From NCBI GenBank assembly GCA_001940655.1, contig MBAA01000184.1:40826-46379 (forward strand): a DNA stretch of 5,554 nucleotides, given 5' to 3'. This DNA comes from Promethearchaeota archaeon CR_4 (lineage in GTDB: Archaea; Asgardarchaeota; Lokiarchaeia; Sigyniarchaeales; CR-4). This document shows, one piece after another, positions 1 to 5,554 of this stretch; the stretch's first letter is position 1, and the number at the start of each line of letters is the position of its first letter. The notes below the pieces were generated by a model. The model saw nothing but the letters and a program-made list of their open reading frames with translations, was not told the origin of the DNA and ran no database searches. Made by a program: the position numbers and the translations under genes.

Positions 1-364
1 GTACCTCGCGTAAATGATTTGCTTCTACTTTTAAGTTCCACTGGAACGCGAGCACTTCTGCCACGCGGTACGAATTCATCGCCTTTTCGATGTCCTTCTC
101 CTTCAGGAAGCCCCGCGCTTTCTTTTCGAGGAGCTTCACTTCGGTCACTGCTCCGTCTGGAGAGGTGACCTTCTTGACTTCGCCGAGCTGGGTTGTGAGA
201 TCCGTGGTGATCTGCTTGCCCTGCTTGAGCGAGGTAATGGCTGCTTCCCGCTCGACTGACTCCATCTTCGCGAGCGCTTCAACCATCCCTTCAACTTGAT
301 CTGGGGCAATCCGGAGCTGTTGGACTTGCTGGCGAATGAGTTGCATTTCTTGCGGGGACACGCC
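1..364 (-). other. Helical, partly TPR-like C-terminal region (continues past the window)
   Basis: Residues about 1527-1590 are Gln/Glu/Lys-rich helices (SPQEMQLIRQQVQQLRI and VEGMVEALAKMESVEREA), possibly a coiled coil. After a short strand pair around residues 1588-1604, residues 1606-1647 read as a helix-turn-helix with the TPR-like pattern EKKARGFLKEKDIEKAMNSY followed by AEVLAFQWN. Further repeats may lie to the left of the window. A protein-interaction role is inferred. Confidence 0.45.
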
Positions 365-3300
365 CTTCTCCTTGAACTGATCCATCTTCATCGGACAGAT
401 CACGTTAGCTTTCCGCATCTGATCGATAGCAAGGAGAAGTTCCGCGGGGGAACGTTTGAGACTTTCGGAAGAATCTGACACTAAGGACGCGAGGAAGAAG
501 AATTTTCGCTCACCCGAAGTCATTTGCTGCGCGATCCTGAGTACTCCCCGTCCCAATGGAGACTTGACATCCTTCATACCCTTCAGGTCGCCCACTTGGT
601 GGGGAAGAATGATGCTCGCATTGAGGATGTTGTCCACCAAGTCGTCTGCACCATCGAAGATGCCGAGTTGCCCGCGCCAGTTCGTGAGTTTCTCCCGAAA
701 GGTCTCCTCGAAGGTGATTGTGAAGCGACCCAAGTTAGCCCGCAACAGACTGGAGGGACTCTTGCTCAGGACGAGGGTTACCCGGAGTAATTCCCCATCA
801 TTGAGAAGCAGAACGCTGTCCCCGTACTTCATCTCGTCCAAGGCTTGCTCTACTTTCATTTCCGTGCCGAAGGTCGAAACCGCTTGGAGAAACCCGGAGA
901 TGAGGTCTGGATCGATGGACTCGCGGGCGAAGCTCTTGAAGTAAATACACGTGCCCGTGTTCTTGTAGATGACGAGGATGTGTTGGAGGTTGATCGCGTC
1001 CTCAAACGCAGAGGCAGTATTCAGGAGTTCGTCCTGGCGGCGCTTTTTGCTCTTCTTGATCGGACCCACGTAGATAAGAGCAAAGGCGCCTACGATAGCT
1101 GCCCCGACCACACCATAGACAATATACTCGAAAGGTACGCCCCCTCCGTTCCCTGGATTTACTTGTTTGATATTAATCTTGAACGACATCGTTGAATTCT
1201 CGAAAGTTACTAATGAAAAATTCGCGACTAGAGTGAATGCTTCATTCCGCTTGAGTAATTCGGCAAGGGTGACGGTAATTTTATAGAGACCGGAACCATA
1301 GGGTTCCAACACACCAACAAGCGTTCCGTCGGATAGGAATAATTGCACGAGACCCCCGCTCAAAGACTCATTACTTATAAAGTTAAATGCGAAAAAGATG
1401 AATACGATGTCCGTACTGTTGTCACTCGTTTCATAGTAACCGGCATCACGATTCCAGTTTAATTTCACGCCGTTTTGCGTCATGTTTATCAACTGGATTA
1501 CCGTCCCCGTCATTCGAAGAATGATCGGTATTGAGTAATTCACAAAGGCATAATTGGCGGTAGTCATGTTGATCCAAATCGTGTAAGAACCGTAAGGTTT
1601 GCCTGTGGCGTTTAGAATGCTATAGTACCAGTCACCAATCCTCCATTCGTCCGCCGACCCATTTATTTCCCCATTGAAACCGATGATAAATTGGTCCACA
1701 AAGGACAGCACGGTATAGTTCAAAGAATTGTTGAACATCACCCGAATGCTGATATTTTGCCCAACGAAGGGGTTCTCCCACCCAGGTTCACCAATATTGT
1801 GATTATACTGATACATCTGGATGGTGGCAACGACCGGGCATGCGTTCAAGTGGATGGTAATAACTTGGGACTTAGGATCGTACCCGGTCGCGTTGAAGGC
1901 TAGTGTGAAGGAATAGTCCCCTATGAGTTGTCCGATAAAGGGAAATTCGATCTGGGGCGAGTTCAGATTCGTGGTATTTACCTGAGACTGCCCTGCATAT
2001 GTAACATTAAATGTCTTCCAATACAGCTCGGTGCTGTTGAGCGTGTTGGTAATCCGCCAACGGATCTGCAAGTGAGCGCCATAAAACAAGTTAAAGGTCG
2101 GGAAGGTGCCGGTGCGGTTGATGCTGTAGTTATCCTGACGTACTTGAATTTGGGTGGTATCTACCGAGGTGGGTACGGGGAGAACTTGTAACGTGAAGTC
2201 CCGGTAGGTGGCATTCCAGGCATCAGGGTCGTTAAACCTCACTCGGGCAGAGTATGTCCCTGGAAGCAGGAAAGCCATAACCTTTACAGAATAGTTCCCG
2301 TCTGCAGATATTCTAACGAGGGATAAATCGATCGTGGTAGGTCCATAAATGGTTAGGTTAGCCCACGTGGGGATACCCGTGCCATCAACAATGCCACGGG
2401 AGTAGTTCCGGTCGTAATATCTCGCCGTGATGTTGAAGGGTGCGCCGTAATATGCCGTTAGAATTTCTCCGGTAGTCCCATAATAATCGCCGGTTTGCTG
2501 ACTCGCATACGACCGGTGATTGTATGAATAATCTTGCCACTGATCCACCGCCAAGTCACTCACAACGGTCTTGTTGAGCACGTGCACGTACACGTCATAG
2601 GTTTGGGTCTCGTTGAAATCCCCTCGGGAGAGATTAAACTCGATATTATATGGGGTATTCCTGCCAGCAAGCAAAGAGGTGTTGAACGTTACCGTATAAA
2701 TCCCAACGCTGTAATCAGCGTAGGGTTGAATTGACACATTATTGCAGGAAAGCAAAGCGCCTTCGATGGGCGCGGATTGATCCCACCACTGGTACAGGAC
2801 GTCAAAGGTCGCGTTCTGTCCATTGACTACGGTTACATTGTTAATACCACCTTGGAATTCTCTCCGGGTACCATTAAAATACGTGACATCAAAGATGATA
2901 CTCCGATTAATGGCAAAGGGGCGCGAAGCAGAGATATTCACGTAGTTCGTGCCGTAATGGAGTTGTCCCCCAAAAGTTAGTGTGATATTGTAAACACCGG
3001 GCAAAGCAGTCGTGTTGTAAAGAGCAGGTGTACTCCAGTCTACCGGTCCGTTGATACCGTAATATATAGATGTTTGAAAATTCGTGGTGTCGTTAAGATC
3101 GATGAAACCCGCACCCCCCGCCAGAGGATCTGCAAACAATATAGTGACATTGTACGTATTGTCTGTAGGAATCCTAAGTTCAGTACCATTCACGGTCGAG
3201 CCCGTAAATGTTAACGTGGGTAAGGCATAAAGCGAATAGTTTTTCTCAACAAATCCTACCTCCCCGGAATTATTCCACCGCAACTGAACCGTGTAATTCC

Positions 3301-4942
3301 CATAATCACGGAGAGAACTCGTATCCCAGCCAAACCCACCATCTGAAACGGGTTTTGAGGTGCCTCCTGCAACTAGATCAATAGTCCACCCACCATATAC
3401 GGAAAGGCGAGGGAGCGGGCGATAGTCCGGTCGATAAACCGCCACCGTCAAGTTTCCATCGGTAATTTCCGTGGCAAACTCCCCCGTGAAGTTCACAGTC
3501 ATACCCACGTTGATAATATTATTTGTGATCGGCGTTCCCCCCGTGCTAGCTCCGATATCTTGCAAGAGATTTGTAGAAGTAAAGTTGAACCACCACGACC
3601 CGTTGAGGGCGAGATTGTAAATCTGTAACTTATTTCCGTCTTGCACGAGGCTAGTGTATTCTGCCCAACCGGTGGCTCCATCAGACCAATTGTAGGCATT
3701 TTTAAAGATCCACCCTGAAGGAAACGTAATGTTAAGCGTTCCATTGGAGAAGAAACCATCAGTGAAATTTATCGGTGATAAGGAGCTCGCATTCCATAAT
3801 ACCAAGCTTGCATCTTTTGCTATAGAAAAGGAACTTTGAAAATTATATGGGGTTGTGCGATTATAGTAGATTGTAAGATTATACTGCAAACTGCAAGATA
3901 TATTGCTCATTAGAGTAATATTTTTAATGCTTTTATCCCAAGGTGCTGAAATTCTTAGACTTTGGTTATCCATAAACGGAATTGAGTTGCTTCCTTCCCC
4001 AACATTAGTATAGTTTGCTTTAACGCTTAAATTAACTTCATTTAGAGAAAAGGTGCGATTTTTTGAATGGTCGGAGGTATTCACAGGAAGATATTCAAGT
4101 CTTATACCGAATGGGTGATAGTATGAACCAGATACAACTTCAGAATATGCATTCGCACCGCCAGCGACATGTACCCACTGAGATCCAGCTAGATTAGTGT
4201 CATAAAAGAACTGCGCAAAGTCTGGACTGATAATATCGTATGCCTGAACTACAATATAGTAATCAAAATTTTCAAAAGAAGTATTAGACACATCATTAAA
4301 GTAGGGAGCTAAATCTAAATCATACCAATTTTTTGGAGAGAATGTTTCTAAGGAATGGTTAAATCTTATGTTTGAATCTGTGGAAAGACCTGCTCCTTTG
4401 GTCGTGTTTTGTAGTTGGAGGTATGCTTCAGTATTTGAAGTTCTTAAATATGCAGAGAGAAAAGTAATATTTGATCTCAAGGGTATGGAAAATTTTTGAC
4501 CACCTCCATCTATGGCTGCATCATTTAGTGTACGCGAGTCTGAGAATGTTACAAGTGGTGATGGGGCAAATTTTTCTTTAACAGCTGTTGTTGTATTATC
4601 AGTGATACTAACATTAACCGCATAAATATTATACCCATCAATTTGTGGGAGATTTATTGTGCCATTATGAAAATTGGGGTAAGTATACGTGTTATTTACT
4701 AATAAATCTCCATATAATGGGTTGTAGAATGATGTAACACCGATCAGATTCCCTGCGGTACCATTAAACCAGTCATCATATATATCTGGAATTGGGGTAT
4801 TTGATTTGTCTGGTTTTATTTCATTAACAGAATTTTTTACCGAGGAGAGGTTGCCTTTCTCCAGAAAAGGAGTAATGATAATGGAAAAGAAGGCAATAAT
4901 TACGAGTGAAGACATTATCCTTTTTTTTGTACCGTTGATCAT
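1..4942 (-). CDS. Giant single-pass surface protein with Ig-like ectodomain and longin-like cytoplasmic domain (C-terminus cut by window edge)
   Basis: I read 1647 codons without a stop. The ATG at 4942-4940 is fixed as the earliest start because an in-frame TGA lies two codons upstream (4951-4949); Met10 is a less likely alternative. Layout: hydrophobic N-terminal helix (residues about 11-27); ectodomain about 28-1270, rich in Asn, Thr, Ser, Tyr and Gly, with about 68 N-x-S/T sequons and only three Cys (350, 733, 1034); transmembrane helix about 1273-1292 followed by KKSKKRR; longin-like alpha/beta domain about 1320-1450; possible winged helix about 1466-1520; helical, TPR-like tail to the edge. 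The predicted topology is N-outside, C-inside at the cytoplasmic membrane. Longin/roadblock domains bind or regulate small GTPases in known families; whether this one does is inference. No enzyme active site is visible. A role as receptor, adhesin or sensor fits best, and the ligand is unknown. The first 390 or so codons are clearly more AT-rich than the rest. Confidence 0.93.
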   Translation of the reverse strand, partial: MINGTKKRIMSSLVIIAFFSIIITPFLEKGNLSSVKNSVNEIKPDKSNTPIPDIYDDWFNGTAGNLIGVTSFYNPLYGDLLVNNTYTYPNFHNGTINLPQIDGYNIYAVNVSITDNTTTAVKEKFAPSPLVTFSDSRTLNDAAIDGGGQKFSIPLRSNITFLSAYLRTSNTEAYLQLQNTTKGAGLSTDSNIRFNHSLETFSPKNWYDLDLAPYFNDVSNTSFENFDYYIVVQAYDIISPDFAQFFYDTNLAGSQWVHVAGGANAYSEVVSGSYYHPFGIRLEYLPVNTSDHSKNRTFSLNEVNLSVKANYTNVGEGSNSIPFMDNQSLRISAPWDKSIKNITLMSNISCSLQYNLTIYYNRTTPYNFQSSFSIAKDASLVLWNASSLSPINFTDGFFSNGTLNITFPSGWIFKNAYNWSDGATGWAEYTSLVQDGNKLQIYNLALNGSWWFNFTSTNLLQDIGASTGGTPITNNIINVGMTVNFTGEFATEITDGNLTVAVYRPDYRPLPRLSVYGGWTIDLVAGGTSKPVSDGGFGWDTSSLRDYGNYTVQLRWNNSGEVGFVEKNYSLYALPTLTFTGSTVNGTELRIPTDNTYNVTILFADPLAGGAGFIDLNDTTNFQTSIYYGINGPVDWSTPALYNTTALPGVYNITLTFGGQLHYGTNYVNISASRPFAINRSIIFDVTYFNGTRREFQGGINNVTVVNGQNATFDVLYQWWDQSAPIEGALLSCNNVSIQPYADYSVGIYTVTFNTSLLAGRNTPYNIEFNLSRGDFNETQTYDVYVHVLNKTVVSDLAVDQWQDYSYNHRSYASQQTGDYYGTTGEILTAYYGAPFNITARYYDRNYSRGIVDGTGIPTWANLTIYGPTTIDLSLVRISADGNYSVKVMAFLLPGTYSARVRFNDPDAWNATYRDFTLQVLPVPTSVDTTQIQVRQDNYSINRTGTFPTFNLFYGAHLQIRWRITNTLNSTELYWKTFNVTYAGQSQVNTTNLNSPQIEFPFIGQLIGDYSFTLAFNATGYDPKSQVITIHLNACPVVATIQMYQYNHNIGEPGWENPFVGQNISIRVMFNNSLNYTVLSFVDQFIIGFNGEINGSADEWRIGDWYYSILNATGKPYGSYTIWINMTTANYAFVNYSIPIILRMTGTVIQLINMTQNGVKLNWNRDAGYYETSDNSTDIVFIFFAFNFISNESLSGGLVQLFLSDGTLVGVLEPYGSGLYKITVTLAELLKRNEAFTLVANFSLVTFENSTMSFKINIKQVNPGNGGGVPFEYIVYGVVGAAIVGAFALIYVGPIKKSKKRRQDELLNTASAFEDAINLQHILVIYKNTGTCIYFKSFARESIDPDLISGFLQAVSTFGTEMKVEQALDEMKYGDSVLLLNDGELLRVTLVLSKSPSSLLRANLGRFTITFEETFREKLTNWRGQLGIFDGADDLVDNILNASIILPHQVGDLKGMKDVKSPLGRGVLRIAQQMTSGERKFFFLASLVSDSSESLKRSPAELLLAIDQMRKANVICPMKMDQFKEKGVSPQEMQLIRQQVQQLRIAPDQVEGMVEALAKMESVEREAAITSLKQGKQITTDLTTQLGEVKKVTSPDGAVTEVKLLEKKARGFLKEKDIEKAMNSYRVAEVLAFQWNLKVEANHLREV
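383..547 (-). other. Possible winged-helix-like segment
   Basis: Residues about 1466-1520 show a helix (RIAQQM), a second helix (ERKFFFLASLV), an acidic/Ser linker, and a third helix (SPAELLLAIDQMRKANV) ending in a short hydrophobic strand. The helix spacing resembles a winged helix, which in this position would more likely mediate protein contacts than bind DNA. A generic helical bundle is equally possible. Confidence 0.3.
593..985 (-). other. Longin/roadblock-like cytoplasmic domain
   Basis: Residues about 1320-1450 begin shortly after the membrane helix. The visible order is strand (HILVIYK), turn (NTGT), strand (CIYFKSF), helix (DPDLISGFLQAVSTFG), strands (VLLLND, LLRVTLVLS), a segment including GRFTITF, then helices (EETFREKLTNW and FDGADDLVDNILNAS). 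Two strands, a helix, more strands and C-terminal helices match the longin/SNARE-like alpha/beta fold, which is related to roadblock folds. Such domains are abundant in Asgard archaea and in known cases work with small Ras-like GTPases. The assignment comes from secondary-structure pattern and remembered family resemblance, not from a search. Confidence 0.55.
1067..1126 (-). other. Single transmembrane helix and stop-transfer sequence
   Basis: Residues 1273-1292 are hydrophobic with small-residue spacing (GVVGAAIVGAFALIYVG). A Gly/Asn/Pro linker (NPGNGGG) precedes them, and KKSKKRR follows at residues 1296-1302. The positive-inside rule puts the N-terminal 1240 residues outside and the C-terminal part in the cytoplasm. 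Sequons are frequent before this helix and almost absent after it, which supports the same topology. Confidence 0.9.
1250..3400 (-). repeat. About seven diverged Ig-like/beta-sandwich units in the ectodomain
   Basis: A G-x-Y motif followed by alternating hydrophobic residues recurs at residues 548 (GNYTVQLRW), 649 (GVYNITLTF), 747 (GIYTVTFNT), 895 (GTYSARVRF), 1008 (GDYSFTLAF), 1118 (GSYTIWINM) and 1218 (GLYKITVTL). The spacings are 101, 98, 148, 113, 110 and 100 residues. In most units another hydrophobic strand follows about 12-20 residues later. A period near 100-110 residues with a Gly-x-Tyr strand is typical of bacterial and archaeal Ig-like or related beta-sandwich domains. The DNA is not visibly repeated, so the units are old and diverged. 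Fold assignment is by pattern only. Confidence 0.6.
4862..4942 (-). other. N-terminal signal peptide or signal anchor of the giant protein
   Basis: Residues 1-27 have the three-part pattern of a Sec signal: a basic start (KKR at residues 6-8), a hydrophobic core of about 13 residues (LVIIAFFSIIIT), then Pro-Phe-Leu and the polar EKGN. I see no clear AXA cleavage site, so it could remain as an N-terminal anchor. With the second transmembrane helix near residue 1280, cleavage would leave a type I protein. The region between the two helices is full of N-glycosylation sequons, which agrees with an exported location. Confidence 0.75.
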
Positions 4943-4947
4943 TTTTT

Positions 4948-4952
4948 CTCAC
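4948..4952 (-). promoter_or_regulatory. Weak Shine-Dalgarno-like site for the giant gene
   Basis: On the minus strand GTGAG lies five bases before the ATG at 4942. It matches part of the archaeal GGAGGTGA consensus. The match is short, but the in-frame TGA that overlaps it rules out any start further upstream. Confidence 0.35.
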
Positions 4953-4965
4953 TTGGTTTATTCGA

Positions 4966-4977
4966 AGGCATGTGCCT
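4966..4977. repeat. Short inverted repeat in the leader of the giant gene
   Basis: AGGCA and TGCCT flank two bases and form a near-perfect dyad. It sits where the putative TATA element would place the transcription start. As RNA it would be a four-pair stem with a four-base loop, which is weak. It might be an operator-like site or chance. Confidence 0.25.
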
Positions 4978-4996
4978 AAATATTTGACCTGAAGGT

Positions 4997-5007
4997 AATT
5001 TTTTATC
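4997..5007 (-). promoter_or_regulatory. Possible TATA box for the giant gene
   Basis: On the minus strand the sequence is GATAAAAAATT. Transcription about 25 bases downstream would start near 4977 and leave a leader of about 35 bases before the ATG. The match to the archaeal TTTAWATA-type box is only fair. Read on the plus strand the same A/T tract (TTTTTTATC) could instead serve a rightward transcript starting near 5030, just before the structured region. Confidence 0.3.
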
Positions 5008-5166
5008 GAGGAAACCTAAATGTGTATTCCTTACGACAGCGGGTTAGGACCCTTACCAAGGGGAGCACACACACCCAGTACAACCCAGTTCCGGGTGCTC
5101 ACGTTTAAACCCGCGTGACTAGTCCTACCTTCCCTCCCGCCAGTATATTAATTTTTACCCCGGCCG

Positions 5167-5452
5167 GACAAGCGTTGTGACGACATCCCCGCAAGAGGTC
5201 TAACCGCAATCTTGGGGAAGTTAAGCACTCCTAAACGACCTCGGAAGGCATGACGCAGGTTCCTTCGGTAAGCTTTAACATTGCTTGATACAACTTGCGT
5301 GATTTCTTATATAAGGTTTGACAAATCCCCTACCAACAAGTGATGGGGTCGTGGATTCACTGTTCCTCGCGTTAGCATAATCCCGACTTGAGGTTGTTAA
5401 AATTGGTAACCATACCTGACAGTCATAGGTTAGGGATTTACCGACAAGCGTT
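5167..5452. repeat. Spaced direct repeat GACAAGCGTT
   Basis: The same ten bases occur at 5167-5176 and 5443-5452, both on the plus strand, 276 bases apart. Both copies lie in the gene-free structured stretch. This could be shared RNA structure, a remnant of duplication or chance. Confidence 0.35.
5306..5315. promoter_or_regulatory. Palindromic TATA-like element CTTATATAAG
   Basis: This perfect 10-base palindrome contains TTATATAA, a good archaeal TATA core that reads the same on both strands. It sits at the edge of the GC-rich structured part. A leftward start would fall near 5285 and a rightward start near 5337. A leftward start would exclude the right arm (5292-5303) of the 12-bp stem, so the promoter and that stem cannot both belong to one leftward RNA. 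Confidence 0.4.
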
Positions 5453-5460
5453 TTTCATTC

Positions 5461-5554
5461 AATAATCTTCTATTTTTGATATAACACTTACGGGTCTTGC
5501 TATACAGGTTACTGTAGGATCTATTGTGGAAGCAATGAGCGCCACCCGATTTTT
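5461..5554. other. AT-rich right edge, no assignable gene
   Basis: Short frames are open on both strands up to the edge. One on the minus strand is about 40 codons and ends with TAA at 5432-5430. One on the plus strand begins after a TAA at 5463-5465 and has its first ATG at 5535. Neither has a recognisable motif, and either could be a gene end or gene start continuing outside. Confidence 0.3.

Larger units (their letters stand above)
5039..5460. ncRNA. Candidate structured RNA or structured leader, family unknown, strand unresolved
   Basis: This stretch has no reading frame of note and is GC-rich in parts (about 60% at 5041-5100 and 5161-5220), against about 33% in the adjoining start of the giant gene. 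It contains several strong complementary segments: 5039-5045 with 5108-5114 (7 bp), 5050-5054 with 5058-5062, 5063-5068 with 5095-5100, 5188-5196 with 5210-5217 (8 bp with one bulge), and 5250-5261 with 5292-5303 (11 of 12 pairs). A plus-strand transcript could run from near 5030 to the T run at 5451-5455. I compared it from memory with tRNA, 5S, SRP and RNase P RNA and found no convincing match. It could also be a long regulatory leader. Confidence 0.3.

Noticed and set aside
456..944. Plus-strand open frame of 162 codons, with smaller ones at 90-299, 296-478, 524-790 and 845-1195
   Set aside because: All lie antisense to the giant minus-strand frame, which has a coherent domain order here. 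Their translations show no domain pattern and low-complexity Ser/Arg/Thr content typical of shadow frames.
1691..2980. Plus-strand open frames at 1691-1903, 1928-2191, 2534-2734 and 2777-2980
   Set aside because: They are antisense to the ectodomain repeats. Their openness follows from the coding bias of the opposite strand, and none has a ribosome binding site or recognisable motif.
3499..3759. Minus-strand open frame of 86 codons
   Set aside because: It overlaps the giant gene on the same strand in another frame, and the long frame through the same bases fits the ectodomain.
5039..5114. tRNA gene on either strand
   Set aside because: A 7-bp closing stem and a length of 76 fit, but there is no T-arm GTTCRA, no D-loop GG, and no 5-bp anticodon stem with a 7-base loop at the right place.
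5195..5250. Possible 5S rRNA, because GGAAGTTAAGC (5216-5226) resembles the 5S loop A/helix III core
   Set aside because: The bases before it do not give the expected CCCGAAC, the terminal helix is absent and the rest does not align. The eleven-base match is best taken as chance.
5235..5265. Possible SRP RNA helix 8 around CTCGGAAGG
   Set aside because: The GGAA loop is present, but the conserved AGCAGC on the 3' side and the matching 5' side are missing.
5430..5552. Minus-strand frame open for 40 codons at the right edge
   Set aside because: It is too short, has an unremarkable composition, and its end overlaps the structured region. An alternative frame on the same strand is open for 31 codons, so chance is likely.
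5466..5554. Plus-strand frame open from after TAA 5463-5465 to the edge, with ATG at 5535
   Set aside because: The peptide between the stop and the edge looks plausible, but the first start codons are GTG 5526 and ATG 5535. That leaves fewer than ten codons in view and no clear ribosome site.
1..5554. CRISPR array, insertion sequence or attachment site
   Set aside because: I saw no regularly spaced repeats, no terminal inverted repeats and no transposase or integrase motifs.

Overview
The window is most likely archaeal and I would guess Asgard (Promethearchaeati). This is an inference. It rests on one very large cell-surface protein whose cytoplasmic end looks like the longin/roadblock-type domains these archaea encode in great number, on very dense N-glycosylation sequons, and on TATA-like elements instead of bacterial -35/-10 boxes. 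Overall GC is roughly in the mid-40s percent; the exact clade cannot be read from this piece.

Layout: positions 1-4942 are a single uninterrupted minus-strand reading frame. I followed it codon by codon for 1647 codons and met no stop. The start codon is at 4942 and the stop lies beyond the left edge, so the gene is incomplete at its C-terminus. The product has, in order, an N-terminal signal or anchor helix, an ectodomain of about 1240 residues, one transmembrane helix (residues about 1273-1292), a Lys/Arg-rich stop-transfer stretch, and a cytoplasmic part of at least 350 residues. The second half of the ectodomain is built from about seven beta-sandwich-like units with a recurring G-x-Y strand motif. 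The cytoplasmic part has a longin-like alpha/beta domain, a possible winged-helix segment and a helical, TPR-like tail that runs off the window. This is the architecture of a single-pass surface receptor, adhesin or sensor.

Positions 4943-5554 hold no convincing protein gene. Next to the start codon are a weak Shine-Dalgarno-like site and a possible TATA element. From about 5039 to 5460 the DNA is locally GC-rich (up to about 60% at 5041-5100 and 5161-5220) and contains several strong complementary segments, suggesting an unidentified structured RNA or a long structured regulatory region. I could not match it to tRNA, 5S, SRP or RNase P RNA.

The most notable points are the surface-to-longin architecture, the high sequon density with few cysteines, a GC step inside the gene at about 3720-3780, and the unassigned structured intergenic region.
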